From assembly GCA_040768925.1 (NCBI GenBank), contig JAXGLZ010000001.1:248001-312000 (forward strand): a DNA stretch of 64,000 nt, given 5' to 3'. Positions within the stretch are counted from its first letter, which is position 1, and the number at the start of each line of letters is the position of its first letter. Source of the stretch: CALNBC01 sp040768925 (lineage in GTDB: Bacteria > Bacillota > Clostridia > Christensenellales > CALWSW01). A program made the translations under genes and the position numbers. Shown piece after piece: positions 8,535 through 17,189 of this stretch. Below the pieces are notes generated by a model that was given only the letters and a program-made list of their open reading frames with translations, had not been told where the DNA came from and did not search any database.

Positions 8535-9107
8535 TTACGGAGAGGGCGACGGGCTCTTGTTCGCGCCGTTCTTTGTCTTGCCGCCCAGGGCGCTCACGTC
8601 TCCGCCCGCCTTGGTGACGCATTCGGTGACCGCCTCGATGATGGCGTTGCTGGTATACGTCGCTCCGCTGACGGTGTCCACGTTCAGGGTCTGGCCGCCC
8701 ACGATGGCCTGGGGAATCTCGTCCACGGCTTTTTCATAGATTCCTTCGGTCTCCTTGTGGTTGGTCACCTGAACGGTGACGATCGCCGTGTCGGAAAACA
8801 CCACCTCTACGGTCACGTCGCCGTTCATGCCCTTTGCCTTGGCGGTATAGGTCCCCGGGTCAAAGGATGTGGCCGCGTTGGGATTCCCCGGAACCAGGGT
8901 CGTCTGGGGATTGCCCGCGTTCCCGCCCGTGGGCGAGGGCGAGCCGGGCATCGGGGTAGGCGTCACGATCGGCTGTGTCGAAGGGTTGGGACCGGGTCCC
9001 GAAGGGGAAGGCGCGACGTTTCCGTCGCCGCATGCGGCCAGCGCAAGAACCAATGCGGCAATCGCTGCCGCAGCGAGAATACCTTTGCCGAACCTTTTGT
9101 ATTTCAT
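8535..9107 (-). CDS. FMN-binding domain lipoprotein
   Basis: 190-residue exported lipoprotein. Signal peptide with lipobox LALAAC (lipidated C26), a Pro/Ser/Thr-rich linker (about 30-75), then an FMN_bind domain (about 85-180). That domain ends in DTVSGATYTSNAI, matching the D-x-x-SGAT motif whose final Thr is attached to FMN by ApbE in flavinylated proteins. It thus probably carries covalent FMN outside the membrane and passes electrons, for example in extracellular electron transfer or to flavin-based reductases. The start is the ATG after GAAAGGAGCG; an upstream in-frame ATG lacks a binding site. No apbE is adjacent. A fumarate reductase-type flavoprotein lies about 7 kb away, the kind of partner such domains serve. 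Confidence 0.85.
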   Translation of the reverse strand: MKYKRFGKGILAAAAIAALVLALAACGDGNVAPSPSGPGPNPSTQPIVTPTPMPGSPSPTGGNAGNPQTTLVPGNPNAATSFDPGTYTAKAKGMNGDVTVEVVFSDTAIVTVQVTNHKETEGIYEKAVDEIPQAIVGGQTLNVDTVSGATYTSNAIIEAVTECVTKAGGDVSALGGKTKNGANKSPSPSP

Positions 9108-9200
9108 ATCGTTCGCTCCTTTCAGATATGTCACGCTAATGAGCATTCCCTATCCCGGCGCGGCATATGCGAAAGGCGCGCATTCGGAGGTTACGAAAAA

Positions 9201-9668
9201 ATGATCATGGGAAAATGGGTAAGCGGCACGGGCGAGGGTTTTGAAACCGTCCTTGCCATCAGGACGGAGGTTTTCTGCGGAGAGTTCGGCATAAACCCAA
9301 AAGACGAGCGCGACGCGTTTGACGAGATCTCCGCCCACGTTCTGATTTTTGACGAAGACGGCTTCCCCGTGGCCACGGGGCGGCTTTTCCCCGACGCGCA
9401 GGGCTGGCGCATCGGCCGCGTTTGCGTCAAAGTGCAAAGCCGGGGAAAAGGCTTTGGCGACATGGCTCTGCGGATGCTCTTGGACCGCGCCGCAAGGACC
9501 GTGCCGGACGCGGACATCGTGCTGAACGCCCGGGCTTCGGTCGCGCCCTGGTACGCCGCCTTCGGCTTTCAAAAGGAAGGCGCGGAATACGACGACGTGG
9601 GGCTGCGCCACGTCAAGATGCGCGTCAACGCGAAGAACATCGTCTGGCACAAGCCCTGCGGCGGCTGA
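9201..9668 (+). CDS. GNAT-family N-acetyltransferase (ElaA-like)
   Basis: 155 residues. The GNAT fold is visible: VLAIRTEVFCGEFGI at the N terminus (the R-xxVF..EQ pattern of the ElaA/YjcF-like group), HVLIFDEDGFPVATGRLF as beta strands, IGRVCVKVQSRGKGFGDMAL with the acetyl-CoA pyrophosphate loop R/Q-x-x-G-x-G, and APWYAAFGFQKEGAEY as the C-terminal motif. It transfers an acetyl group from acetyl-CoA to an unknown amine. The start is the ATG after CGGAGG, divergent from the FMN-binding lipoprotein. Substrate not inferable. Confidence 0.85.
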   Translation: MIMGKWVSGTGEGFETVLAIRTEVFCGEFGINPKDERDAFDEISAHVLIFDEDGFPVATGRLFPDAQGWRIGRVCVKVQSRGKGFGDMALRMLLDRAARTVPDADIVLNARASVAPWYAAFGFQKEGAEYDDVGLRHVKMRVNAKNIVWHKPCGG

Positions 9669-9733
9669 TTTTTCGCGTTTAAAATCCCAAAATTTTACGC
9701 AAATATCCCCGGAAGCGGCGGGCATCCTAATAG

Positions 9734-9911
9734 CGCAGAGAAACGGACATACCCGTCGCAAAGAAACGAGGCGCGCCTTTTTCTTCCGAGCGACGAAACA
9801 GGGGGACAACAGCCTTGGCATCCCTGATGTGCTGTGAGGCGATGCGGGTTTTCCTCACATGAAAGCACAACTCGCGAATCGTTTATAGAGTGTTGTACGA
9901 TTCTCTGTTCC
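9734..9911 (+). ncRNA. Candidate structured non-coding RNA
   Basis: Part of the gap 9669-10000, with no credible gene. CAGAGAA near 9736 can pair with TTCTCTG near 9901, closing a domain of about 170 bases. Three local stems lie inside: CGTCGC...GCGACG with AAAGAAA/TTTTCTT, TGTGAGG...CCTCACA, and CGAATCG...CGATTC. Such nested pairing is more than expected for spacer DNA, but no known family (6S, RNase P, tmRNA, riboswitch) was recognised. Strand is uncertain. Confidence 0.3.
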
Positions 9912-9915
9912 ATAA

Positions 9916-9949
9916 AAAGCGCGGCGGACCGCAAATCCGTCGCGCTTTC
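9916..9949 (-). terminator. Terminator-like hairpin upstream of the ileS promoter
   Basis: AAAGCGCGGCGGA...TCCGTCGCGCTTT stem; the minus strand continues into TTTTTA, so it fits a minus-strand terminator better. On the plus strand it directly follows the candidate RNA at 9734-9911. Confidence 0.5.
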
Positions 9950-9990
9950 AATGCAAAGGCGCCGCCGCCCGCTCCCCGGCCTCTTTTTGC

Positions 9991-10019
9991 TTTACAAAAC
10001 AAAAAAAGCATTTTATAAT
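9991..10019 (+). promoter_or_regulatory. Sigma-A promoter of the T-box/ileS unit
   Basis: TTTACA (9991-9996), 17-base spacer, TATAAT (10014-10019): close to consensus and placed correctly in front of the T-box leader. Confidence 0.75.
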
Positions 10020-10025
10020 AGGATG

Positions 10026-10350
10026 GATTGTCGGCCAAGGCGCCGTTTTTCCCGTTTTTTTCGGGGTTCGCGCCGCCGAAGGCAATTTTATTTTGAAACC
10101 GGTGATGGGGGCCCCGCCCTTTGTGTGCGCCCAAAGAGAGCCGCGGCATGGTGGAACGCGGCGGCGCATAAAGGGATCGGGCATCGCCCCGGAGCGCGTT
10201 TTCGAGGTTTTGAAAAACCCAGGGAACGCCGGAACTCTCCCCGTTACAGGAGAATGAGAAGGAGCGTTCCCGCTTTTTGGTTTTTGCGCTCCAAATCAGG
10301 TGGTACCGCGGACATGCTTCGCCCTGAACAGGGCGGGGCTTTTTTTTTAA
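10026..10350 (+). promoter_or_regulatory. T-box leader of ileS
   Basis: Contains the conserved T-box AGGTGGTACCGCG (10298-10310), followed by the terminator GCCCTGAACAGGGCGGGGC and a run of nine Ts (ending near 10349). The UGGU in the T-box bulge fits pairing with a tRNA ending A73-CCA, as expected for tRNA-Ile. The upstream stem-loops (about 10125-10290) have the look of stem I and stem III; the exact specifier ATC could not be placed with certainty. When uncharged tRNA-Ile binds, the antiterminator forms and ileS is transcribed. Confidence 0.88.
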
Positions 10351-10383
10351 GCGTCCCGCGGGCATTTTTCGCCGGTTGGTTTT

Positions 10384-10690
10384 CAAGGCCGTCGGCAAGG
10401 TCGTCGGCGAAGCCGACATCATTCCTTGATGAAATACCGGAATCTGCGATTTCGGTTCAGCCGGCGCCGATCCTTGATGAAGTGCCGGAATCTGTGATTC
10501 CAACGGCTTCGCGCAAGGAAATTCCGGCTGCCTGTGGCCGAAACAGGATGGCGAAACTGACGCCGCAGTCGTCGGCGAAGCGGGCGTCAATCCTTGATGA
10601 AGCGCCGGAATCGTGATTCCGGCCCATGCCGCCGGTTTTGATTGAAGCTCAGGGGCTGCGCCCCTGAAAACCCCCGGGGACGCGGTTCCC
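10384..10690. repeat. Dispersed palindromic repeat, locus 2, between T-box and ileS
   Basis: Three cores in the orientation opposite to locus 1: ATCATTCCTTGATGAAAT with CGGAATCTGCGATTTCGG, then GATCCTTGATGAAG with GGAATCTGTGATTCC, then CAATCCTTGATGAAGC with GGAATCGTGATTCC. Also GTCGGCGAAGCCGAC and AGGGGCTGCGCCCCT. It lies inside the ileS leader, after the T-box terminator and before the gene, so it is part of the read-through mRNA. Confidence 0.85.
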
Positions 10691-10744
10691 TGACACGTTA
10701 TTTTTTAACACAAGCCGAATTTTACCATAAACGGAGGTTATGAA

Positions 10745-13700
10745 ATGTCCCGCTATACAAAGGTCACAACGGACCTCAACTTCGTCCCGCGCGAGGAAAA
10801 GGTGCTGAAATTCTGGAAGGAAAACCAGGTTTTTGAGAAAACCGTGGAAAAAAACAAGGGCAAAGAGCCGTATACCTTTTACGACGGCCCCCCCACCGCC
10901 AACGGCAAGCCCCACATCGGCCACATCCTGACCCGGGTCATCAAGGACATCATCCCCCGCCACCGCGTGATGAAGGGGTACGACGTGCTGCGCATCGCCG
11001 GGTGGGACACCCACGGCCTGCCCGTGGAGCTGGAGGTGGAGCGCCAGCTCGGGCTGGACGGCAAAAAGCAGATCGAGGAATACGGCGTGGAGCCTTTCAT
11101 CGCCAAATGCAAGGAATCCGTCTGGAAATACAAGGGCGAATGGGAGCGCATGAGCGACCGCGTGGGCTACTGGGCGGACATGGAGCATCCCTACGTCACC
11201 TATGAAAACAATTACATCGAATCCGAATGGTGGGCGATCAAAAAGATCGCGGACCAGGGCCTGCTTTATAAGGGGCACAAGATCGTCCCCTATTGCCCCC
11301 GCTGCGGCACCGCCCTTTCCTCCCACGAGGTGGCCCAGGGCTATAAGGACATTACCGAAAAATCCGCCACCGTCCGCTTTGCGCTAAAGGATCGGCCGGG
11401 GGTTTCCATCCTCGCCTGGACGACCACCCCCTGGACCCTGCCCAGCAATCTGGCCCTTTGCGTCAACGCGGAGGTGGAATACGCCGCCGTGACCAACGGC
11501 AAGGAAACGCTGATCCTGGCACGGGCCCTGCTTGAGGCGAACCTCGGGGCGGATTGGGAACAGAACTGGACCATCGACGAAACCTTCACGGGCAAAGACC
11601 TTGCGGGCCTGCGCTACCAGCCGCTTTTCGCCTTCCAGCCCGCTGCCGTGGGCAAGGGCGCGGAAAAAGCCTGGGTGGTGGTGGCGGACGATTACGTCAC
11701 CACCGAGGACGGCACCGGCATCGTCCACATGGCGCCGGCCTTCGGCGAGGACGACGCCCGGGTCTGCCGGGAAAACGGCCTGCCTTTCGTCCAGCTTGTG
11801 GACCCGGCCGGCAAGATGACCGGCGGCACGGACTGGGACGGCGTGTTCGTCAAGGACGCGGACCCGCTGATCCTCGAAGCCCTGGGTAAGTCCGGCAAGC
11901 TCTTCGCCGCGAAGGATTTCGAACACAGCTATCCCTTCTGCTGGCGGTGCGACACCCATCTGATCTATTACGCCCGGGCGAGCTGGTTCATCAGGATGAC
12001 CGCCGTCAAGGAAAAGCTGCTCGCCTTCAACCGCGCCGTCAATTGGCTGCCGGAACACATAAAAGAAGGCCGCATGGGCAACTTTTTGGAAAACGTGGTG
12101 GACTGGGGCCTTTCCCGGGAACGCTACTGGGGCACGCCCCTGCCCGTTTGGACGTGCAAGGACTGCGGGCATTTCCACGTGATCGGCTCCATCGCGGAGC
12201 TCAAGGAGCTCGGCCGGAACGTTCCGGAGGATATCGAGCTGCACAAGCCCTTTATCGACGGCGTCACCCTGACCTGCGAGCACTGCGGGGGCGAAATGCT
12301 CCGGGAGCCGGAGGTCATCGACTGCTGGTTCGATTCCGGCTCCATGCCCTTCGCCCAGTGGCACTATCCCTTTGAAAACAGCGAGATGTTCGCGCGCAAC
12401 TACCCGGCGAACTTCATCTCCGAAGCCATAGACCAGACCCGGGGGTGGTTTTATACCCTGCTGGCCATCTCCACCCTGCTGTTTGACGAGCCTTCCTTTG
12501 AAAACTGCATCGTGCTGGGCCACGTGCAGGATCAGGACGGAAGAAAGATGAGCAAGCACCTGGGCAACGTCGTCGATCCCTGGAGCGTGCTGGACGTTCA
12601 GGGCGCGGACGCCGTGCGCTGGTATTTCTATTCCGGTTCCATGCCCTGGCTGCCCAGCCGCTTCGGGCCGGAAAACGTTTCCGAAGCCCAGCGCAAGTTC
12701 ATGGGAACCTATTGGAACACCTACGCCTTTTATGTGCTGTACGCGGATATCGACGATTTCGATCCGAGCGAACACGCCCTCGTTCGGGAAAACCTGACGC
12801 GGATGGACCGCTGGGTCCTTTCCCGCTTGAACAGCGTGGCGCGCGCCGTCGATTCCCACCTTGAGAACCTGCGCATCACCGAAGCCGCCAGGGAACTGGC
12901 GGATTTTGTGGACGATCTTTCCAACTGGTACATCCGCCGGGACCGGGAGCGCTACTGGGGCAGCGAGATGACGGCGGACAAGGAAGCCGCCTATATGACC
13001 CTTTACACCGTGCTTTCCACCTTCGCAAAGCTCACCGCGCCCTTTGTGCCCTTTATGTCCGAGGCGGTGTACCAGAACATCGTGCGGCCCTTCTTCGCTC
13101 AGGCGCCGGTTTCCGTCCACCTTTGCGATTTCCCGGCGTGCGACGAATCCTTCATCGACGAGCAGATGGAGAAAGACATGCAGAAGGTGCTGGACGTGGT
13201 CGTCCTTGGCCGCGCTTCCCGGGCGGCGAGCAGCCTGAAGAACCGCCAGCCCCTTTTAGCCCTTTACGTCACCTGCGACGAGCTGCCAAAGGAGTACTGC
13301 CGCATCATCGCCGAGGAGCTGAACGTCAAGGACGTGCGCTTTACCGACGACGCTTCGGCCTATACCACCTATAACGTCAAGCCCCAGCTGCGCACCCTCG
13401 GTCCGAAATACGGCAAGCTGATCGGCAGGATCGGCGAATACCTGAAGAACTGCGACGGGAACGAGGTCGTCGGCCGCTTCAAAAAGAACGAGCCTTTCCG
13501 CTTTACGCTAAACGGCACCCAGATCGAGATCAACGAGTGCGACGCCCTGTATGAACTGACCGAAAAACCCGGCTTCGTCGCCCAGACGGACCGTGGCCTG
13601 ACCACCGTGATGGACACCAACCTGACGCCGGAGCTGATCGACGAGGGCTTTGTGCGGGAACTTGTCTCCAAGGTGCAGACCATGCGCAAGGAGGCGGGCT

Positions 13701-13888
13701 TCAACGTGACGGACCACATCGCCGTCTTCCATTTTGGCAACGGCCGCATCGCCGCCCTGCTTGAAAAATACGGCGACGCGGTGCGCCAGGGCACCCTGGC
13801 CGACGGCATTTTTGAAGGCGCCGAAGGCTACGCCAAGGAATGGAACATCAACGGCGAAACCGTCACCCTCGGGGTAAAACGGGTGTAA
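10745..13888 (+). CDS. ileS: Isoleucyl-tRNA synthetase
   Basis: 1047-residue class I aminoacyl-tRNA synthetase charging tRNA-Ile. The HIGH motif is HIGH at 57-60 (context GKPHIGHIL) and the KMSKS motif is KMSKH starting at K601. The CP1 editing domain, which hydrolyses Val-tRNA, lies between them (about 190-400, with TTPWTLPSN and EDGTGIVHMAPAFGEDD). The C-terminal anticodon-binding region begins near 690. The length and the Y-W-A-D-M-E style N-terminal insert fit the type-2 IleRS group, which tends to resist mupirocin. The ATG follows CGGAGGT. Expression is under the T-box upstream. Confidence 0.97.
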   Translation: MSRYTKVTTDLNFVPREEKVLKFWKENQVFEKTVEKNKGKEPYTFYDGPPTANGKPHIGHILTRVIKDIIPRHRVMKGYDVLRIAGWDTHGLPVELEVERQLGLDGKKQIEEYGVEPFIAKCKESVWKYKGEWERMSDRVGYWADMEHPYVTYENNYIESEWWAIKKIADQGLLYKGHKIVPYCPRCGTALSSHEVAQGYKDITEKSATVRFALKDRPGVSILAWTTTPWTLPSNLALCVNAEVEYAAVTNGKETLILARALLEANLGADWEQNWTIDETFTGKDLAGLRYQPLFAFQPAAVGKGAEKAWVVVADDYVTTEDGTGIVHMAPAFGEDDARVCRENGLPFVQLVDPAGKMTGGTDWDGVFVKDADPLILEALGKSGKLFAAKDFEHSYPFCWRCDTHLIYYARASWFIRMTAVKEKLLAFNRAVNWLPEHIKEGRMGNFLENVVDWGLSRERYWGTPLPVWTCKDCGHFHVIGSIAELKELGRNVPEDIELHKPFIDGVTLTCEHCGGEMLREPEVIDCWFDSGSMPFAQWHYPFENSEMFARNYPANFISEAIDQTRGWFYTLLAISTLLFDEPSFENCIVLGHVQDQDGRKMSKHLGNVVDPWSVLDVQGADAVRWYFYSGSMPWLPSRFGPENVSEAQRKFMGTYWNTYAFYVLYADIDDFDPSEHALVRENLTRMDRWVLSRLNSVARAVDSHLENLRITEAARELADFVDDLSNWYIRRDRERYWGSEMTADKEAAYMTLYTVLSTFAKLTAPFVPFMSEAVYQNIVRPFFAQAPVSVHLCDFPACDESFIDEQMEKDMQKVLDVVVLGRASRAASSLKNRQPLLALYVTCDELPKEYCRIIAEELNVKDVRFTDDASAYTTYNVKPQLRTLGPKYGKLIGRIGEYLKNCDGNEVVGRFKKNEPFRFTLNGTQIEINECDALYELTEKPGFVAQTDRGLTTVMDTNLTPELIDEGFVRELVSKVQTMRKEAGFNVTDHIAVFHFGNGRIAALLEKYGDAVRQGTLADGIFEGAEGYAKEWNINGETVTLGVKRV

Positions 13889-13983
13889 TGGGATGGATGG
13901 CGAAGTCCGAAAGGTAAACACACCCTGAATCCTTCGGCTTTCACCCGAACCCCAAAATGTTCCATTGCCCAAACAAAAGCCCC

Positions 13984-14160
13984 TTTGATCCCCCTGCACC
14001 AACCCCCCATACGAGCCGTTCCCCGGCAGCCGGTGGGGGGCGCCCCAAAACCCGTGCGCCCCCACCCCGGCGTATTTCCAGACGGCCTGGGTTCCCGAAG
14101 CGCCCATGGCTTGCCTGGCGGGGGGTCCGGGGTCCCCCCGGCGCTTTTTTGCTCCTTTTT
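13984..14160 (+). repeat. 177-base direct repeat, copy 1
   Basis: Nearly the same sequence recurs at 14356-14534. It begins TTTGATCCCCCTGCACCAA, passes GTTCCCCGGCAGCCGG, then CCAGACGGCYTGGGTTCCCG, and ends in the hairpin GGGGGGTCC-GGGGTCCCCCC followed by GCTTTTTTGCTCCTTTTT. The terminal hairpin and T-run can serve as the ileS terminator. The gap 13889-14648 holds only these two copies, one copy of the dispersed repeat between them, and GC-rich spacer. Confidence 0.85.
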
Positions 14161-14222
14161 CGAGGTCGTCGGCGAAGCCGACATCATTCCTTGATGAAAT
14201 GCCGAAATCTGCGATTTAGGCG
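14161..14222. repeat. Dispersed palindromic repeat, locus 3 (single core)
   Basis: GTCGTCGGCGAAGCCGAC, ATCATTCCTTGATGAAAT and CGAAATCTGCGATTT directly after the first 177-base repeat. Confidence 0.8.
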
Positions 14223-14355
14223 TCCGGTAAAAAAGCAGATGCGCTCCCCACCGGAAGCAGCCTTCTCCCCGCAAGGAAGCCTTGCCAGCTTTTGCGGCAA
14301 GAACTTTCTTCCGGAAGTAAGGCATCCCCCCTTTTGGCTTCCCCCGCGCCCAATC

Positions 14356-14534
14356 TTTGATCCCCCTGCACCAAACCCCCATAAGGGCCGTTCCCCGGCA
14401 GCCGGAGGGGGGCACCCCGAAGCCCCGTTGCCCCCCACCCCGGCGTGTTTCCAGACGGCTTGGGTTCCCGAAGCGCCCATGGCTTGCCTGGCGGGGGGTC
14501 CGGGGTCCCCCCGGCGCTTTTTTGCTCCTTTTTT
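14356..14534 (+). repeat. 177-base direct repeat, copy 2
   Basis: Second copy of the unit at 13984-14160 with scattered substitutions and the same terminal hairpin plus T-run. It lies directly upstream of pepT, so its hairpin could shield pepT from upstream transcription. Confidence 0.85.
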
Positions 14535-14648
14535 CTCGCAGAAAAAAGGAGGCCCCCCCTCCCCGTTGGGAGATCCCTCCGGTTTTCGAAGAAAAGCGCC
14601 CCCCCACGGGCAAACATCCAAAAAACAGTCTACACAAGGAGATCCACC

Positions 14649-15875
14649 ATGCAAAGCGTTACCGAGCGCTTTTTGCGCTATGTTTCGGTGAGCACCGCTT
14701 CCGACCCGGAATCGGACGCTTCCCCTTCCACCTCCCGGCAGCTCGACCTTTCCCGGATGCTGAGGGACGAGCTTTTTGCCCTCGGCGCTTCGGAAGTTGC
14801 GCTGGACGAGTTCGGCTATGTTTACGCCAAAATCCCCGCCACCCTCCCCGGCCTGCCCACCCTGGGCTTTTTGGCCCATGTGGACACCTCGCCGGACGCT
14901 TTGGGCGAAGGCGTCAAGCCCCGGATCGTCAAAAATTACGACGGCGGGGCCATCGTGCTGAACGAGGAGCGGGGCGTCGTGATGTCCCCCGCGGAATTCC
15001 CGGAACTGCTCGATTACGCCGGGCAGGACCTGATCGTCACCGACGGCACAACCCTGCTCGGCGCGGACGACAAGGCCGGCGTGGCCCAGATCATGGCCCT
15101 TTGCGAGCGCCTGCTCTCCCCAAACGCGCCGCCCCACTGCGGCATCGCCGTCGCCTTCACGCCGGACGAGGAGGTCGGCCGGGGCACCGCCCATTTTGAC
15201 GTCCCCCGCTTCGGCGCGGATTTTGGCTATACCATCGACGGCGGCAAGCTGGGGGAGATCGAATACGAAAACTTCAACGCCGCTTCGGCAAAGATCACAA
15301 TAAACGGCGTGAGCATCCACCCCGGCACTTCGAAAAACAAGATGAAAAACGCCGTGCTGATCGGCATGGAATTCAATTCCATGCTGCCTGCCGCGCAAAC
15401 CCCGGCCCACACCGAAGGGTACGACGGCTTTTACCACCTCACCAACATTTCCGGCGATGTGGAATGCTGCAAAATCGGCTATATCCTGCGGGATCACGAC
15501 AGGGCGCTGTTTGAGGCGAAAAAGGAGCGCGTTCTGGCCGTCGAACGTTACCTGAACGAAAAATACGGCGAAGGCACCGTTTCCGCGGCAATCAAGGATA
15601 CGTACTTCAACATGAAGGAACAGATCCTGCCCCACATGCACCTGATCGAAAACGCCAAAGCCGCCATGAGCGAATCCGGGGTCGAGCCCATCATCCAGCC
15701 CATCCGGGGCGGGACGGACGGCGCGAACCTTTCCTTCATGGGCCTGCCCTGCCCGAACCTGTCCACAGGCGGGCACAATTTCCACGGCCGGTTCGAATAC
15801 ATTCCCGTCCAATCCCTGGAAAAAATGACGGACGTGATGGAAAAAATCGTGCAAAAATACAGCGCGGCCAAGTAA
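14649..15875 (+). CDS. pepT: Peptidase T (tripeptide aminopeptidase)
   Basis: 408 residues, the usual PepT length. This cytosolic M20 zinc peptidase removes the N-terminal residue from tripeptides. Visible: first metal ligand in AHVDTSPD (H77, with catalytic D79), bridging Asp in LLGADDKAG, catalytic Glu in FTPDEEVGRG, the dimerisation/lid domain with SIHPGTSKNKM, and the last ligand region in STGGHNFHGRFEYIP. The start is the ATG after AAGGAGATCCACC; an upstream in-frame extension would run through the repeat. Followed by a small DUF2085 gene 7 bases on, probably co-transcribed. Confidence 0.95.
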   Translation: MQSVTERFLRYVSVSTASDPESDASPSTSRQLDLSRMLRDELFALGASEVALDEFGYVYAKIPATLPGLPTLGFLAHVDTSPDALGEGVKPRIVKNYDGGAIVLNEERGVVMSPAEFPELLDYAGQDLIVTDGTTLLGADDKAGVAQIMALCERLLSPNAPPHCGIAVAFTPDEEVGRGTAHFDVPRFGADFGYTIDGGKLGEIEYENFNAASAKITINGVSIHPGTSKNKMKNAVLIGMEFNSMLPAAQTPAHTEGYDGFYHLTNISGDVECCKIGYILRDHDRALFEAKKERVLAVERYLNEKYGEGTVSAAIKDTYFNMKEQILPHMHLIENAKAAMSESGVEPIIQPIRGGTDGANLSFMGLPCPNLSTGGHNFHGRFEYIPVQSLEKMTDVMEKIVQKYSAAK

Positions 15876-15882
15876 GCCGGGG

Positions 15883-16221
15883 ATGAACGCGCTTTTTCGG
15901 TTTTTCGGCCTGCTGGGCTGCCACCAAAGGCCGGATCGGAGCTTTTTCGTGCGGGGCAGGCAGCTTCCCCTTTGCGCGCGGTGCACCGGGGTTTTCGCCG
16001 GATATTTGCTCGGCGGGGCGCTGTTTGCCCTGGGCGCGGTGCCGCCCCTTTGGATCTGCGCGACCGCGCTGCTTTTCCCGCTGCTGGACTGGGGCTGGCA
16101 ACACCGCTCCGGCCGGGAATCCACCAACTTTCGGCGGTTCGCCACCGGAATCATCGGCGGCTGGGGCCTTATGACCCTGGCGATCGCCGGGATTTGCTGG
16201 TCCCTTTCCCTGATTTTGTGA
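15883..16221 (+). CDS. DUF2085 membrane protein
   Basis: 112 residues of the DUF2085 family, function unknown. The family landmarks are present: CHQRPDRSFFVRGRQLPLCA (about 15-34) with paired cysteines around CARCTG, followed by three hydrophobic segments (about 38-55, 58-72, 87-108). The Cys-rich N-terminal motif may bind metal. Seven bases after pepT, so probably the second gene of that unit. Confidence 0.8.
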   Translation: MNALFRFFGLLGCHQRPDRSFFVRGRQLPLCARCTGVFAGYLLGGALFALGAVPPLWICATALLFPLLDWGWQHRSGRESTNFRRFATGIIGGWGLMTLAIAGICWSLSLIL

Positions 16222-16311
16222 GCGCGCTTTCGCCAAAGAGCACCGGGCCCCTGCGCGCAGGCCGCGCGTTGGTTTTTTCCGTTTTTTCCGGCATTTTTCA
16301 TCGGCAAAAAC

Positions 16312-16340
16312 TTGACAACTGCCGGGGCAAGGACTAATAT
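16312..16340 (+). promoter_or_regulatory. Sigma-A promoter of the FMN riboswitch/ribU unit
   Basis: TTGACA (16312-16317), 17 bases, TAATAT (16335-16340); the riboswitch begins about 12 bases later. Confidence 0.8.
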
Positions 16341-16351
16341 ATATCCTGTAA

Positions 16352-16488
16352 AGTCTGTTTCGGGGCGGAGTGCGATTCTCCACTGGCGGTGAAGGGGTTT
16401 TCCCTCAGTCCGCGAACCCGCGTTCTGCGGGCCGAACCGGTGCGATTCCGGTACCAACGGTCATAGTCCGGATGAAAGAAACGGCGCG
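16352..16488 (+). promoter_or_regulatory. FMN riboswitch (RFN element)
   Basis: Conserved RFN blocks in order: TTTCGGGGCGGAGTGCGATT, CCACTGGCGGTGAAGG, CAGTCCGCGAACCCGC, GGTGCGATTCCGGTACCAAC and GGTCATAGTCCGGATGAAAG. FMN binding favours the terminator that follows, shutting off ribU when flavin is plentiful. Confidence 0.96.
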
Positions 16489-16519
16489 TGGCACCACGTT
16501 TTTTGCCCATGCCATTTTG

Positions 16520-16549
16520 CCCCGCAGCGATTCTCGTTGCGGGGTTTTT
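16520..16549 (+). terminator. Expression-platform terminator of the FMN riboswitch
   Basis: CCCCGCAGCGA-TTC-TCGTTGCGGGG followed by TTTTTA, 65 bases before the ribU start. It is the FMN-controlled stop. Confidence 0.85.
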
Positions 16550-16614
16550 ATGTTGCCGGGCGCGGGTGTTGAGCCGTCCGATCGGGCAAATCATATTATC
16601 GGAGGTTGTCAAAA

Positions 16615-17181
16615 ATGTCCGCAAGAAAATCGTTCGACGTTCAAAAGCTCTCCTTTATGTCCATGCTCGCCGCCATGTCCATCATGCTGGTGATGCTGGT
16701 CCACTTTTCCATCATCCCCGCCGCGCCCTTCCTCGAGTACGACCCGGCGGATATCCCCATCCTGATCGGCTCGTTCCTGTTCGGGCCCTGGTCCGGACTG
16801 ATGCTCACCGTGGTCGTTTCGGTCATCCAGGGGCTGACGGTTTCCGCCGGCAGCGGGATCATCGGCATCCTGATGCATATTTTCGCAACGGGGATCATGT
16901 CCGTCACCGCCGGGCTGGTCTACAAGCGCAAAAAATCCATCAGAGGCGCGGTCGTCGCCCTTGTGGTCGGCGCTTTGGCGATGATCTGCTCCATGGTGGT
17001 CTGGAATATCATCCTGACCCCGGTTTTCATGGGCGTGGACCGCTCCGTGGTCATGGGCATGATCGTGCCCGCGATCCTTCCCTTCAACGCCATCAAGGCC
17101 GGGCTGAACTGCGTGGTCACCTTCCTGATTTACAAGCCCCTTTCCCGCATGTATAAATTCGAGCCCCACGAAGCGGTGTGA
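16615..17181 (+). CDS. ribU: Riboflavin ECF transporter substrate-binding protein RibU
   Basis: 188-residue integral membrane S-component that captures riboflavin and works with the shared EcfA-EcfA'-EcfT module (not in the window). Five to six hydrophobic helices are visible, and the N-terminal helix has the A-A-M-S-x-x-L pattern of S-components. EYDPADIPILIGSFLFGP is typical of RibU. Start: ATG nine bases after GGAGGT (16601-16606). The FMN riboswitch upstream settles the substrate as riboflavin. Confidence 0.93.
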   Translation: MSARKSFDVQKLSFMSMLAAMSIMLVMLVHFSIIPAAPFLEYDPADIPILIGSFLFGPWSGLMLTVVVSVIQGLTVSAGSGIIGILMHIFATGIMSVTAGLVYKRKKSIRGAVVALVVGALAMICSMVVWNIILTPVFMGVDRSVVMGMIVPAILPFNAIKAGLNCVVTFLIYKPLSRMYKFEPHEAV

Positions 17182-17189
17182 AGCCTTTG

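Noticed and set aside
9883..10590. Protein-like frames containing S-Q-I-P-x-x-H-Q-G segments in several gaps
   Set aside because: These are translations of the dispersed palindromic repeat, in varying frames and strands, without conserved starts.
11384..13120. 578-codon open frame antisense to ileS, and similar long frames antisense to pepT (14184-16457) and the MATE gene (20886-22604)
   Set aside because: All lie opposite well-supported genes in GC-rich DNA and show no protein family features.
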